A stretch of DNA of 64,000 nt, from assembly GCF_024732245.1 (NCBI RefSeq), contig NZ_CP093845.1, forward strand, positions 496,001-560,000, given 5' to 3'. The stretch is from Dietzia sp. B32. Its GTDB lineage: Bacteria; Actinomycetota; Actinomycetes; Mycobacteriales; Mycobacteriaceae. A program made the translations under genes and the position numbers. The notes below the pieces were generated by a model that saw nothing but the letters and a program-made list of their open reading frames with translations, did no database searches and was not told where the DNA came from. Position 1 is the stretch's first letter; every line of letters begins with the position of its first letter. Positions 48,344-60,314 of this stretch are shown in pieces.

Positions 48344-48716
48344 GGCGCAGCCCCGCCGCGACCAGGGCCGAGACGATCGCGACCGCGGGGAGGATCCACG
48401 CGAGCCGCCAGAGGGTCGCGAACATCGAGAACTGCTCGTTGCTGAGGAACTGGGTCGCCGGCGACCAGATGCCGACGAGATGCTCGAGCACCCCGACGCC
48501 ATCCGTCGCCCGGTAGGTTTCCCGCAGCCACAGCAGTCCGAGGAACGCTGAGGCCGCGGACGCGGCGATCGCCGTCGCCGTCCAGAACGCCGGACGGGCG
48601 GCCCACCGGCGACCGCCCGCCACGGCGGTCACGATCACGCCCGCCAGCGCCCCGCAGTAGACCGGCCACCCCGAGCGCCAGGGCAGATACATCGGCATCT
48701 CGAGGATCGGCTCCAC
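48309..48716 (-). CDS. Small membrane protein of unknown function
   Basis: I do not recognise this 135-residue protein. It has three or four hydrophobic segments (WPVYCGALAGVIVTAVAG; FWTATAIAASAASAFLGLLWL; RLAWILPAVAIVSALVAAGL) and a basic C-terminus. The GTG follows the ligA stop by 7 nt with AGG upstream, so it is probably translated from the ligA transcript. The 3' end overlaps the ACT gene by 35 nt. Confidence 0.65.
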   Translation of the reverse strand: MEPILEMPMYLPWRSGWPVYCGALAGVIVTAVAGGRRWAARPAFWTATAIAASAASAFLGLLWLRETYRATDGVGVLEHLVGIWSPATQFLSNEQFSMFATLWRLAWILPAVAIVSALVAAGLRLSPRRGSGGSP

Positions 48717-48723
48717 GGGCTGC

Positions 48724-50925
<2,202 letters not shown>

Positions 50926-50926
50926 C

Positions 50927-50932
50927 TACGGT
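50927..50932 (+). promoter_or_regulatory. Candidate leaderless -10 element of the divergent exonuclease gene
   Basis: TACGGT fits TANNNT and ends 6 nt before the ATG at 50939. Confidence 0.5.
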
Positions 50933-50938
50933 GAGCCC

Positions 50939-51634
50939 ATGACAACCGACATCCAGCACCCCACCGCCATCGACCGGAACCGACTTCTCGCCTTCGATCT
51001 GGAGACCACCGGTCCCGATCCACGAACCGCGCACATCGTGTCCTCGGCGCTCATCGCGATAGACGGGGCAGACAAGAAGGAACGGAACTGGCTCGCCGAC
51101 CCGGGGATAGAGATACCCGAGGGGGCGACGGCGGTCCACGGCATCACCACGGCGCACGCACGGGAGAACGGTCGCCCCCACGCCGAGGTGGTGACCGAGA
51201 CCGTGGCGGCCATCCGGCGCGGTTGGCGCGAGGGCCGCACCCTCGTCGTGTTCAACGCGTGCTACGACCTGACGATCCTGCGCCGGTGGGACCCGTCATT
51301 CGAGATCCTCGGGCCCGTGGTCGATCCGTATGTCGTGGACCGGGCTGTCGACCCCTACCGGAAGGGCAAGAGGACTCTCGCGGCCGTGTGTGGGGTCCAC
51401 GGTATCGCGTTGGACTCCGCTCACGAGGCCGCGGCGGACGCGCTCGCGGCCGCACGGCTGGCATGGAAGATGTTGGGCGTCCAACAGGAACTGTCCGGGT
51501 CCGACTGGCGGGAGGTCAACGCGCAGCAGTCGCGCTGGCACCAGACGCGGCAGCGTGACTTCGTCGACTATCTGGAGCGCTCGGGCAAGGATTCCTCCGA
51601 CGTCAACCTGCTGTGGCCTCTGGCTGCGGTGTAG
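50939..51634 (+). CDS. DnaQ-like DEDDh 3'-5' exonuclease
   Basis: The 231-residue protein shows LLAFDLETTGPDPRTAHIV (D-x-E), VVFNACYDLTILRR and HEAAADALAAARLAW (H-x4-D), a full DEDDh set. Related domains are DNA polymerase III epsilon proofreaders, and smaller stand-alone nucleases act in repair. It is divergent from ligA across 58 nt, with both starts carrying leaderless -10 elements, so they may be co-regulated. Confidence 0.9.
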   Translation: MTTDIQHPTAIDRNRLLAFDLETTGPDPRTAHIVSSALIAIDGADKKERNWLADPGIEIPEGATAVHGITTAHARENGRPHAEVVTETVAAIRRGWREGRTLVVFNACYDLTILRRWDPSFEILGPVVDPYVVDRAVDPYRKGKRTLAAVCGVHGIALDSAHEAAADALAAARLAWKMLGVQQELSGSDWREVNAQQSRWHQTRQRDFVDYLERSGKDSSDVNLLWPLAAV

Positions 51635-51662
51635 ACGCGTCGCGCGGCGCCGTCACCGTCGG

Positions 51663-52745
51663 TCACTCCGCCACCCGCGGGGCCGTCTCGGCCACCAGCC
51701 GGGCTCCACGGAGAGCGGCCGTGGCCTGTGCGGCACCGGAGGTGGTCTCTTCGGGGGTCAGCGAGAGCACCACCCGACCCAGGCTCGAATACCTGGGTGC
51801 GCTCAGGCGGTCGAGCAGTGCGAGCAGACTCACCGCCGTCTGCTCCGCCTCGGCCGTGGTGCGCGGTGGACGGGCAGCACCGGGAAGCCCCTCCAGATGG
51901 AGGATCCCACCGTTGCCGAGCACCGTACCGGCGGCGTCGAGTGCGTCGTGCGACTGTGCGGAGTAGAGCGGGGCCGCGGTCAGGCACACCCCGTCGAGTG
52001 GCGTCTCGTCACGTGGTGTCTCGGTGACGACCGACCAGGCCGGGGGTGCCCCGGGATCGGAGATGACCGGGACGCGAATCAGGACCTCGGCTGCCCCCGC
52101 GCGACGCAGTGCGTCGCCGAACCGGCACAGCGACACGGCGAGTCGATCCGGCGGCACGGCCGCGATGGGATCGAATCGGCTGGGCGAGTGGACGGTGCCG
52201 GCCGCGACGTGCCAGAGAAGCGGCTCGTCCAGCACGATGCGGGCGCCCGCTCCGATGCGGCGTGCCAGTTGCGCGGCTCGCGCGCTCGCCCCCTCCGCGA
52301 GGGAGGCGGCGAGGTCTCGTCGGGCCCCGCGGTCGCTGAGGACGGGCATCCCACCGGGAAGCTCGATCCCGGCGGCCAGGGACCACGGGCCCACCACACG
52401 GACCTGCAGGCGGCGGCTCCCCGGTGACGGGTCCGCCTCGGGATCCCTGGCCTGCTCGTCGGCCTCCTCGAGCGCGTCCGCGTCCCGGTCGAGGAAGTCG
52501 GTGGCCCGACGGGCGAGGCGGCCCGGGGCATCGGCGAGTCTCCACCCGCGCGGCGAGACGTCGACCGGAAGGTCCGCGAGCAGAGCCAGCGTGCGTCCGA
52601 TCTGGTCCGCGCCCGGGCCGCGTTCCGGCAGCTCCGGCAGGAAGGGCAGCGCGTGGCATTCCCCCATCACGACCCGGGCCGACTCCCGAGGGTCGGTCCC
52701 GGGCATGGGTCCGGGCCCGGTACCGGCCGGTGCCACCGGGGTCAC
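51663..52745 (-). CDS. MetE C-terminal-domain-like protein (Rv3015c-like)
   Basis: A 360-residue protein of the cobalamin-independent methionine synthase/UROD barrel superfamily. Recognisable parts are [19 protein letters not shown] (matching the IDEP motif) and HLEGL near the end. The zinc-ligand motif (H-x-C in catalytic enzymes) reads SLC at Ser205-Cys207, so one ligand is missing and methyltransferase activity is doubtful. It overlaps mnmA by 4 nt and follows a cysteine desulfurase gene, suggesting a link to sulfur metabolism. Confidence 0.75.
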   Translation of the reverse strand: MTPVAPAGTGPGPMPGTDPRESARVVMGECHALPFLPELPERGPGADQIGRTLALLADLPVDVSPRGWRLADAPGRLARRATDFLDRDADALEEADEQARDPEADPSPGSRRLQVRVVGPWSLAAGIELPGGMPVLSDRGARRDLAASLAEGASARAAQLARRIGAGARIVLDEPLLWHVAAGTVHSPSRFDPIAAVPPDRLAVSLCRFGDALRRAGAAEVLIRVPVISDPGAPPAWSVVTETPRDETPLDGVCLTAAPLYSAQSHDALDAAGTVLGNGGILHLEGLPGAARPPRTTAEAEQTAVSLLALLDRLSAPRYSSLGRVVLSLTPEETTSGAAQATAALRGARLVAETAPRVAE

Positions 52746-53872
52746 GCGGTCTCCGTCACCGGTCGTGATGCGGAGATGGTCCCGCTGCCGAGCACGCGGT
52801 CGCCGTCCGGTTCGGGCCGGTACAGCACGGCCGCCTGCCCCGGGGCCACACCACGGATCGGCTCGTCGAGGGTGATCTCGAGGAGGGCCTGCGCGCCGTC
52901 GCCTACCCGCCGGACGTAGCCCGGTGTCGCTTCACCATGGGCCCGGATCTGCACGAGGCAATCGGTCTCGCGGATGTCGTCGTCGACCAGCCAGTAGGGC
53001 GAGGTCGCGGTCATCGCGACGGAGAGCAGATGATCCGCGCCGCCGACGGTCACCGTACCGGTGTCGGCGTCGATCGCGGTCACGTAGCGGGGACGGCCGT
53101 CCGCGGCGGGGCCCCGGACCCCGAGGCCCTTTCGCTGGCCGATGGTGAACCCGTGCACGCCCTCGTGGCGCCCGAGCTCGTCGCCTGTGTCGGCGTCGAC
53201 GAGCGCTCCGGGACGCAGTCCGATGCGCGCCCCGAGGAACGCGCGTGTGTCCCCGGAGGGGATGAAGCAGATGTCGTGACTGTCGGGCTTGGAGGCCACG
53301 GGCAGCCCGGCGGTCCCGGCCTCCGCTCGGACCTGGGACTTGAGCGAGTCCCCCAGCGGGAACATCGAGTGCGCGAGTTGTTGCGGGGTGAGCACGCCGA
53401 GGACGTACGACTGGTCCTTGGCGTCGTCCACGGCGCGACGGAGAACCGGCCGGTGGGAGCCGTCGGGCAGTTCCTCGGTCGACAGACGTGCGTAGTGGCC
53501 GGTGGCGACGGCGTCGAAGCCGAGCGCAACCCCCCGTTCGAGGAGTGCCTCGAACTTGATGCGCTCATTGCACCGCAGGCAGGGGTTGGGCGTCTCGCCC
53601 CGGGCGTAGGACTCGACGAAGTCGTCGATCACGTCCGCACGGAAGCGTTCGGCGAAGTCCCAGACGTAGAACGGGATGCCCAGCAGGTCGGCGACACGGC
53701 GGGCGTCACCGGCATCCTCCCGGGAGCAGCATCCGCGTGACCCGGTACGGAGGGTCGCCGGATCGGCGCTGAGCGCGAGGTGGACACCGACGACATCGTG
53801 TCCGGCGGCGACGGCCCTGGCGGCGGCGACGGCGGAGTCCACTCCCCCGCTCATGGCGGCGAGAACCCTCAT
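52742..53872 (-). CDS. mnmA: tRNA-specific 2-thiouridylase
   Basis: Thiolates U34 of Glu, Gln and Lys tRNAs. The 376-residue product has the PP-loop [11 protein letters not shown], the catalytic Cys101 in [12 protein letters not shown] and the partner Cys202 in [10 protein letters not shown]. Start and stop both overlap neighbours by 4 nt, so cysteine desulfurase, mnmA and the MetE-like gene form one operon. Confidence 0.97.
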   Translation of the reverse strand: MRVLAAMSGGVDSAVAAARAVAAGHDVVGVHLALSADPATLRTGSRGCCSREDAGDARRVADLLGIPFYVWDFAERFRADVIDDFVESYARGETPNPCLRCNERIKFEALLERGVALGFDAVATGHYARLSTEELPDGSHRPVLRRAVDDAKDQSYVLGVLTPQQLAHSMFPLGDSLKSQVRAEAGTAGLPVASKPDSHDICFIPSGDTRAFLGARIGLRPGALVDADTGDELGRHEGVHGFTIGQRKGLGVRGPAADGRPRYVTAIDADTGTVTVGGADHLLSVAMTATSPYWLVDDDIRETDCLVQIRAHGEATPGYVRRVGDGAQALLEITLDEPIRGVAPGQAAVLYRPEPDGDRVLGSGTISASRPVTETA

Positions 53873-55065
53873 GACGCGGCCACTCCGGCGCGGGCGAGCC
53901 CGAGGCCGGCGACGCGGGCTCGTTCGGCTGCGGGTCCGAGAGCGGCGATCGCGGCGTCGACGTCGGCCTCGGTGGTGGTGTGCCCCAGACTCAGACGCAG
54001 ACTGCTGCGGGCCGCGGCGTCGTCGGCCCCGAGGGCCAGGAGAACGTGGCTCGGCTCGGCCACGCCGGCGGTGCAGGCCGACCCGGTGGAGCATTCGATC
54101 CCGGCGGCGTCGAGCAGCAGGATGAGCGACTCGCCGGAGCAACCCGGGAACGTGAGGTTGGCGATCCCGGGCAGGCGCTGGCCTCCGCCGTTGGCGATCG
54201 CGCCGGGAACCTCGGCGAGCACACCGGCGACCAGTCGATCGCGGAGCCGGCTGAGGCGCAGGGCCTCGGAATCCATCTCCCTTACCGCCTCCTCGAGCGC
54301 GGCGGCCATCGCGACGGCCCCGGGGACGTCCACGGACCCGGACCGCAGGTCCCGCTCCTGGCCGCCCCCGTACCCGATCGGCAGGCAGTCGGCACTTCGG
54401 TCGAGGAGCAGTGCGCCGACACCGAGCGGGCCACCGAACTTGTGCGCGGAGAGGCTGAGGGAGGTCACGCCGAGGGCGGAGAAGTCGACCGGGACGTGCC
54501 CGACGGCCTGGACCGCGTCGGTGTGGACGGCCGCACCCACCGCGCGGGCCGGGCCGGCCGTCGCCGCGACGTCGGTGAGGGTGCCTATCTCGTTGTTGCC
54601 GAGCATCGTCGCGACGAGGGCGAGCCGGGACCCGACCTCGTCGGCGAGGTCGCGGACCGTGCCCGGGGTGACGGCACCTCGGGAATCCACGGGCAGCACG
54701 CGGACGTCTTTCCGCCCGCCGCGGTCGGTGGCCAGGTGCGCGGCGGCGTCGAGGACGGAGTGGTGTTCCGTCGCCCCGACGGCCACCACGTCGCCGGCCG
54801 CGGCGCCGGCCTGACCCAGGACGGCGAGATTGTCGGACTCGGTCCCCCCGGAGGTGAACACGACCTCGGACGGTCGGCAGCCGAGATGGTGCGCGAGCGA
54901 CTCGCGGGCTTCCTCGACACGGCGGCGGGCACGGCGTCCGGAGCCGTGGAGCGAGGACGCGTTACCGACCGCGGAGGCCGCCTCGGCGTAGGCGGCGACG
55001 GCGGCCTCACGCATCGGGGTGGTCGCGGCGTGGTCCAGATAGTGCACGGAGCGGGTGGTGGGCAT
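53869..55065 (-). CDS. Cysteine desulfurase (IscS/NifS family)
   Basis: PLP enzyme that takes sulfur from cysteine and passes persulfide to MnmA. The 398-residue product has the PLP-lysine K209 in [12 protein letters not shown] and the sulfur-accepting Cys331 in [12 protein letters not shown] 55065 was chosen ([17 protein letters not shown], the family start); TATCCT ends 10 nt upstream, so the 5' leader would be only a few nt. It corresponds to the gene next to mnmA in mycobacteria (Rv3025c). Confidence 0.95.
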   Translation of the reverse strand: MPTTRSVHYLDHAATTPMREAAVAAYAEAASAVGNASSLHGSGRRARRRVEEARESLAHHLGCRPSEVVFTSGGTESDNLAVLGQAGAAAGDVVAVGATEHHSVLDAAAHLATDRGGRKDVRVLPVDSRGAVTPGTVRDLADEVGSRLALVATMLGNNEIGTLTDVAATAGPARAVGAAVHTDAVQAVGHVPVDFSALGVTSLSLSAHKFGGPLGVGALLLDRSADCLPIGYGGGQERDLRSGSVDVPGAVAMAAALEEAVREMDSEALRLSRLRDRLVAGVLAEVPGAIANGGGQRLPGIANLTFPGCSGESLILLLDAAGIECSTGSACTAGVAEPSHVLLALGADDAAARSSLRLSLGHTTTEADVDAAIAALGPAAERARVAGLGLARAGVAAS

Positions 55066-55093
55066 ATCGCTGGCAAGGATACGCCCGAACGCG

Positions 55094-55128
55094 CCGGACC
55101 CCGGCACCGCAGGGGTGCCGGGGTCCGG
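55094..55128 (-). terminator. 15-bp perfect hairpin after etfA
   Basis: Arms 55094-55108 and 55114-55128 pair perfectly around a 5-nt loop, 31 nt beyond the etfA stop and before the cysteine desulfurase promoter. No T-run follows. Confidence 0.75.
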
Positions 55129-55159
55129 GGACGCTGGTGGACGCGGTGTGCGTCCCGAC

Positions 55160-56110
55160 TCACTTACGGGCGTTGATGGCCTCGGTGAGCTGCGGTGCGA
55201 CGTTGAACAGGTCGCCGACGATGCCGTAGTCCGCGATCTCGAAGATCGGGGCCTCCTCGTCCTTGTTCACGGCGACGATGGTCTTCGACGTCTGCATACC
55301 GGCGCGGTGCTGGATCGCGCCCGAGATACCCAGGGCGATGTACAGCTGCGGCGAGACGGTCTTGCCGGTCTGGCCGACCTGGAACTGGCCCGGGTAGTAA
55401 CCCGAGTCGACGGCCGCACGCGACGCGCCGACCGCACCCTTGAGGGAGTCGGCGAGGGGCTCGACGACCTTCTCGAAGTTCTCCGCGGAGCCGACGCCAC
55501 GACCACCCGAGACGACGACGGTCGCCTCGGTGAGCTCGGGACGGTCGCCACCGACGATCGGGTTGCGCGAGATGACCTTGGCGGCGTTCTCGGGCTCGGG
55601 AACCTGCACCTCTACGACCTCTCCGGCGCCGGCGGCCGGGGCCGCCTCGACGGAGCCCGGACGCAGCGTGTAGATCGGGGTCTCGCCGGAGACGGTCGCC
55701 TCGACGGTGAATGCGCCACCGAAGATCGAGTGGACGGCCGAGCCGTCGGACTTGATCTCGACGACGTCGCAGAGGGTGCCGGACCCGGTGCGGGCCGCGA
55801 GACGACCCGCGACCTCCTTGCCCTCGAACGTGGCGGCCAGGACGATCGCGGCGGCGCCCTGCTCGGCGAGGCCAGCCAGGACGTCGACCTTGGGTGTGAC
55901 GAGGTAGTTCTGGACCGCGTCGCCCTCGGCGACGTAGATCTTCTCCGCGCCGGCCTCCTTGAGGGCCTCGGTGAGCGCGGCGGCGGTGCCGGTCTCACCG
56001 AAGACGACCGCGGAGGGCTCTCCGAGTGCACGAGCGGCGGTCAGCAGCTCGAGGGACACCTTCTTGAGTTCGCCGTCGACGTGCTCGACCGCGACGAGGA
56101 CTTCAGCCAT
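55160..56110 (-). CDS. etfA: Electron transfer flavoprotein alpha subunit
   Basis: FAD-binding subunit that takes electrons from acyl-CoA dehydrogenases. The 316-residue product carries the C-terminal FAD region [38 protein letters not shown] and [16 protein letters not shown]. The ATG has AAGGAG 9 nt upstream. It follows etfB by 52 nt. Confidence 0.97.
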   Translation of the reverse strand: MAEVLVAVEHVDGELKKVSLELLTAARALGEPSAVVFGETGTAAALTEALKEAGAEKIYVAEGDAVQNYLVTPKVDVLAGLAEQGAAAIVLAATFEGKEVAGRLAARTGSGTLCDVVEIKSDGSAVHSIFGGAFTVEATVSGETPIYTLRPGSVEAAPAAGAGEVVEVQVPEPENAAKVISRNPIVGGDRPELTEATVVVSGGRGVGSAENFEKVVEPLADSLKGAVGASRAAVDSGYYPGQFQVGQTGKTVSPQLYIALGISGAIQHRAGMQTSKTIVAVNKDEEAPIFEIADYGIVGDLFNVAPQLTEAINARK

Positions 56111-56162
56111 GGTGGATTCTCCTTGAAAAAGACTGGGATGAGTCGGTCGGGGTGAGTTCGCG

Positions 56163-56948
56163 TCAGATGAGCTTCTGCGACACGAGGTACTTGGCGACGT
56201 CGTTGCCGCCCTCGCCCTCGTCCGTGACCTTCTCACCGGCGGCGCGCGGCGGCTTGGGGCTCGCGGAGGTCACACTCGACGCCGCGTTGTCCTTGCCCAC
56301 CTGTCCGGCCTCGACGTTCGCGTCGGCCAGGGTCAGGTTCTCGACCGGCTTCTTCTTGGCGGCCATGATGCCCTTGAAGGACGGGAACCGCGGCTCGTTG
56401 ATCTTCTCTCCGACGGAGACGACGCACGGCAGGGGCGCCTCGACCTCGAAGATGCCCTCGTCGGTCTCGCGCTCGCCCTTGGCGACGCCGTCGGCGATCT
56501 CCAGGGTGCGCATGTGCGTCAGCTGGGGAAGGCCGAGGTACTCGGCGAGGATGGCCGGGACGGCACCCATGCGCCCGTCGGTGGCCTCGTTACCGGCGAT
56601 GACCAGCTCGGTGCCCTCGATGGTGCCCAGGACGTTGGCCAGGGCCCACGAGGTCTGGACGACGTCGGAGCCGTGGAGCGCCTCGTCGTTGAGGTGCACG
56701 GCCTTGTCGGCGCCCATCGACAGGGCCTTCCGGATGGCCTCGGTGGCGCGGTCCGGGCCGGCGCACAGGACGGTGACCTCGCCGCCGTGGGCCTCCTTGA
56801 TCTGGAGAGCCTGCTCGACGGCCTTCTCGTTGATCTCGTCCAGGACCGCGTCCGCGGCCTCGCGGTCCAGGGTGTAGTCCCCGTCCGAGAGCTTGCGCTC
56901 CGAATAGGTGTCGGGAACCTGCTTGATCAGTACGACGATGTTCGTCAT
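56163..56948 (-). CDS. etfB: Electron transfer flavoprotein beta subunit
   Basis: The 261-residue partner of EtfA. Key segments are IVVLIKQVPDTYSERKL, CAGPDRATEAIRKALSMGAD and VIAGNEATDGRMGAVPAILAEYLGLP. An AGGAGG lies 14 nt before the ATG. It is first in etfBA; an inverted repeat overlaps the predicted promoter. Confidence 0.97.
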   Translation of the reverse strand: MTNIVVLIKQVPDTYSERKLSDGDYTLDREAADAVLDEINEKAVEQALQIKEAHGGEVTVLCAGPDRATEAIRKALSMGADKAVHLNDEALHGSDVVQTSWALANVLGTIEGTELVIAGNEATDGRMGAVPAILAEYLGLPQLTHMRTLEIADGVAKGERETDEGIFEVEAPLPCVVSVGEKINEPRFPSFKGIMAAKKKPVENLTLADANVEAGQVGKDNAASSVTSASPKPPRAAGEKVTDEGEGGNDVAKYLVSQKLI

Positions 56949-57012
56949 GGGCCTGCGTCGACCTCCTGCGAGTCGGGGCGGGGTGCGCCCCCGTCATGAC
57001 CGGGCGCACCGG

Positions 57013-57036
57013 ATTGTGGTCCTGCCACACACAATA
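57013..57036 (-). promoter_or_regulatory. etfBA promoter with overlapping inverted repeat
   Basis: Minus-strand TATTGT (57036-57031) is a plausible -10. ATTGTG and CACAAT (57013-57018, 57030-57035) form a 6-bp inverted repeat with an 11-nt centre overlapping it, a possible repressor site. Confidence 0.4.
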
Positions 57037-57070
57037 ACGCGGCCACGCCCGCGGTGACGGGGCCGGGGCC

Positions 57071-57100
57071 GGTCGGTGGCCGCCGGCGGTCGGTGGCCGC
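57071..57100. repeat. 13-bp direct repeat between etfB and the acyl-CoA synthetase gene
   Basis: GGTCGGTGGCCGC occurs at 57071-57083 and 57088-57100, just past the acyl-CoA synthetase stop. No function is evident. Confidence 0.7.
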
Positions 57101-57110
57101 GGTCGGCGGC

Positions 57111-58742
57111 TCAGTTGATGCGCTTCTCCCAGCCGGACCACGCGGCGTCGCGCAGTTCGTTCTTGCGCACCTTGCCCGTGGACGTCCGCGGCAGCGCCTC
57201 GGTCAGCTCCACGGCGCCCGGTACCTTGTAGCGCGCGATCCGGGTCCGGCAGTGTTCGACCACGCCGTCGGCGTCGAGGGCCGAGCCCGGCCTGACCACG
57301 ACGTAGGCCTTGGGGCGCTCGCCCCATTTCTCGTCGGGCATGGAGACCACGGCGCAGTCCACGACGTCGGGGTGCGAGACGATCGCCTGCTCGACCTCGA
57401 TCGTGGAGATGTTCTCGCCGCCCGACACCACCACGTCCTTGGCCCGGTCGAGGAGCTGCACGTAGCCGTCCGGATGCATGACGCCCAGGTCACCCGAGTG
57501 GAACCAGCCGCCCGCGAACGCGGTGGCCGTGGCCTCGGGGTCGCCGAAATACCCCTTCATGACCCCGTTGCCGGTCATGACGACCTCGCCCATGGTCACT
57601 CCGTCGGCGGGCACGTCGACCAGATGGCTCTCCCCCGGCGAGGTGCGTTCGACGACGCGCACGGTGTCGGCGTGGATCATCGCCACCCCCTGCCGCGACT
57701 TCAGCCCTGCGCGCTCGTCGGGATCCAACCCGGACCACCCCGGCTGCGGCGTGCAGACCGTGAACGGGCCGTAGGTCTCCGTCAACCCGTACACCTGGGT
57801 GACGTCGATTCCGAGGTCCTCGAAGCGCCGCAGGATGGTCGGCGAGGGCGGGGCCCCGGCGGTGACCATGCGGATCCCCTCGATCGGCCGGGCTGCCGGG
57901 TCGTCGGCGATGGTGGACAACACGGCTGGTGCACCGGCCAGGCGGTTGACCCCCTCGTCGTCGAACAGTCGCCAGATCTCGTCCCCGCGGACGGCGCGCA
58001 GACACACATGGGTCCCCCTCGCACCGGTCAGGGCCCAGGTGGTGCACCACCCGTTGCAGTGGAACATCGGCAGCGTCCACAGGTACTTCGAGTCGGCGTC
58101 GAGGCCCTGGGTGATGATCTCGCCGAGGGAGTTGAGGTAGGCGCCCCGATGCGTGTACATGACGCCCTTGGGTCGGCCGGTCGTACCGGAGGTGTAGTTG
58201 ACCGCGATGACGGAGTCCTCGTCGGCGACAGTCCACGACACGGGCTGCGGCGAGGCGGACGCGAGGGCGTCCTCCAGGGACTCGGCGCGCGGGCCGAACC
58301 GGGCCGGGTCGGGTTGCGAGCCGTCCGCGTCCGGGGCGACCAGGACGAGGCGCAGCGCATCCGGGACATCGTCGCCCAGCCCCGCGAGGAGGTCGGCGTC
58401 CGCGATGAGGACGGCGATCCCGGCGTGCTCGACGATGTAGGCGATCTCCGCAGGGGCGAGGCGGGTGTTGAGGGCGACCACGGCGCCGCCCGCGAGCGGA
58501 ACGCCGAACTGCGCGAGCAGTGCCTCGGCCGAGTTCGGCGCCAGGACGCCCACCCGGTCACCGCGCGCGACGCCACGCATCTTCAACACGGAGGCCAGCC
58601 GGGTGGCCCGGTCGGCGAACTCGGCGTAGGTCTGACGGCGCGGGCCGTCGACGACCGCGGTGGCGTCGGGTGAGACGCGCGCGGCCTTCTCGAGGAAGCT
58701 CAGCGGGGTGAGCGCGGTGTCGAGTCCGGAGTTCGCTGTCAT
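57111..58742 (-). CDS. Fatty-acyl-CoA synthetase (FadD-like, AMP-binding)
   Basis: Activates a carboxylic acid to its CoA thioester through an acyl-AMP. The 543-residue product has the P-loop-like YTSGTTGRPKG (183-193), YGLTETYGP and the catalytic Lys524 in STGKVRKNEL. Chain length is not predictable. It lies upstream of etfBA on the same strand, a sensible neighbour for beta-oxidation. ATG 58742 was preferred to the GTG at 58769; neither has a strong ribosome-binding site. Confidence 0.93.
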   Translation of the reverse strand: MTANSGLDTALTPLSFLEKAARVSPDATAVVDGPRRQTYAEFADRATRLASVLKMRGVARGDRVGVLAPNSAEALLAQFGVPLAGGAVVALNTRLAPAEIAYIVEHAGIAVLIADADLLAGLGDDVPDALRLVLVAPDADGSQPDPARFGPRAESLEDALASASPQPVSWTVADEDSVIAVNYTSGTTGRPKGVMYTHRGAYLNSLGEIITQGLDADSKYLWTLPMFHCNGWCTTWALTGARGTHVCLRAVRGDEIWRLFDDEGVNRLAGAPAVLSTIADDPAARPIEGIRMVTAGAPPSPTILRRFEDLGIDVTQVYGLTETYGPFTVCTPQPGWSGLDPDERAGLKSRQGVAMIHADTVRVVERTSPGESHLVDVPADGVTMGEVVMTGNGVMKGYFGDPEATATAFAGGWFHSGDLGVMHPDGYVQLLDRAKDVVVSGGENISTIEVEQAIVSHPDVVDCAVVSMPDEKWGERPKAYVVVRPGSALDADGVVEHCRTRIARYKVPGAVELTEALPRTSTGKVRKNELRDAAWSGWEKRIN

Positions 58743-58927
58743 CGGGGTGTAGCCGCCTCTCGTGGGCACGGGTGATGCCCGTCACGGTAGCGGCGGAGTG
58801 CACTCCGCGATCCGCGATTCCCCCTCCCGCACCCCTGCCCCGGGCGGCTTCGGGGAGCGCCGGTCAGGTGAGGGGCGGGCGGCGGACTACTCTCTCGTGT
58901 GACTGTCTCGACTCGACGGGGGGACCT

Positions 58928-60298
58928 GTGGCACCGGCATCGACACCGGCACTGACACCGCGCACCGCGCGGTCCCTGGTCGCCGTCGCGCTCGCGGCGG
59001 GAGTGCTCGCCGGGTGCGCCTCGGACACCGAGAGCGGCGGTGCCCGCCTGGGCCAGGCCGCGAGCTGGTCCTCGGTCGCCGGCGGGCCGCCCAACTCCGG
59101 TCGTGCCCACTCCGCGGTCACGGACGCCCCCGAACTGCTGTGGTCCCGTGCGTTGGGGGCGCCCGCGATCGGCGTGGCCTCCTCGGACGGCATCGGCACG
59201 TCATTCCAGGCCACGGTCTCCGAGCGCGGGTGCAACCTCTTCGCACTGACCGCCGAGGACGGCCGCAAGCGCTGGTGTCTACGACTGCCGACGGACGGCC
59301 CGCGCATCACCGCGACGGTCGACGCACGCGGGTCGTTGTTCGTCCCGATGTACGGCGGGGTGGGCGCGCTGGCGGCCGAAGGCGAGAACCGCTGGTTCGC
59401 CGCGACGAAGGGCGTGCCCACCACCGTGACGTTGCTGGACGGCCGTCACCTGCTGCTCGTGTCGCATCTCGGGGTGGCGCGGGTGGTCAACGCCCACACC
59501 GGTCTGGACGCCACTCCCGAACTGCGGCTCACCGGGAACATCGCGACCGACGACCGGGCCTACGGCCTCCCGTGGTGCGCCACCGGTGAGCGCGGCTGCC
59601 CGGCGCCCTCCCCCGCCGCCGTGGACACCGACACGGCGACGGCCTACCTCACCGCATGGACGCCGGGCGCCGACGACCCGGAACTGGTCGCGGTCCGGCT
59701 GGTCCCCGGCGAGTTCACGGCCCTCGAAGAAGTGTGGCGCGTGCCCCTGCCCGACGGTCGCCTGGGCACGCCGGTGGTGTTGTCGAACGACCGCGACGAG
59801 GTCTACGTCCACGCCGCCGACGGCACCCTGGGCGCGTACTCGACGTCGGACGGCGCGGTTCGGTGGTCCGCCCCGGTCGGCTACCGGCCGGACACGCCCC
59901 CCGCCCTGCTGCCCGACGGGACGCTGGTCAGCGGCGGTCGCACGACCACCGTGTGGAGGGGACCCGACGACGACCACGACGACGACGCGGGCCCGGCGCC
60001 CGTGGTGGCCGTCCGCGGGGAGGACGGAACCGGCCGGGAGGTCTGGCGCCGGGACGACCTGCGTCAGCTCACCAACCCCGCCGCGACGGCCGACGGGCGG
60101 GTGCTCGTGGCCGTGCGCTCGGGAGGTACCGACGACGAGCCCGGGATCGCGGTCCACCTGCTCGACGGCGACGACGGGGCCACCCTCCACCGGATCGAGG
60201 TACCCGCGGCGACGGGCCCGGTCTCGGGGCTCAGCGTGGACTCGGACGGCCGGATCGCGCTGACGACCGCGGTGGGCGCGGTGTACGTGTTCGAGTGA
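58928..60298 (+). CDS. PQQ-repeat beta-propeller lipoprotein (Rv3035-like)
   Basis: The 456-residue protein has a signal peptide and lipobox LAGC (Cys30), followed by repeated WD/PQQ-type blades (TAEDGRKRWCLRLPTDG, VVNAHTGLDATPELRL, YSTSDGAVRWSAPVGY, VHLLDGDDGATLHRIEV). It is envelope-bound; enzymatic activity is unlikely without further motifs. The GTG follows a run of G (GGGGGGA), and TACTCT about 37 nt upstream is a likely -10. Confidence 0.85.
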   Translation: MAPASTPALTPRTARSLVAVALAAGVLAGCASDTESGGARLGQAASWSSVAGGPPNSGRAHSAVTDAPELLWSRALGAPAIGVASSDGIGTSFQATVSERGCNLFALTAEDGRKRWCLRLPTDGPRITATVDARGSLFVPMYGGVGALAAEGENRWFAATKGVPTTVTLLDGRHLLLVSHLGVARVVNAHTGLDATPELRLTGNIATDDRAYGLPWCATGERGCPAPSPAAVDTDTATAYLTAWTPGADDPELVAVRLVPGEFTALEEVWRVPLPDGRLGTPVVLSNDRDEVYVHAADGTLGAYSTSDGAVRWSAPVGYRPDTPPALLPDGTLVSGGRTTTVWRGPDDDHDDDAGPAPVVAVRGEDGTGREVWRRDDLRQLTNPAATADGRVLVAVRSGGTDDEPGIAVHLLDGDDGATLHRIEVPAATGPVSGLSVDSDGRIALTTAVGAVYVFE

Positions 60299-60314
60299 CC
60301 GGGTGGTCGGGCGG

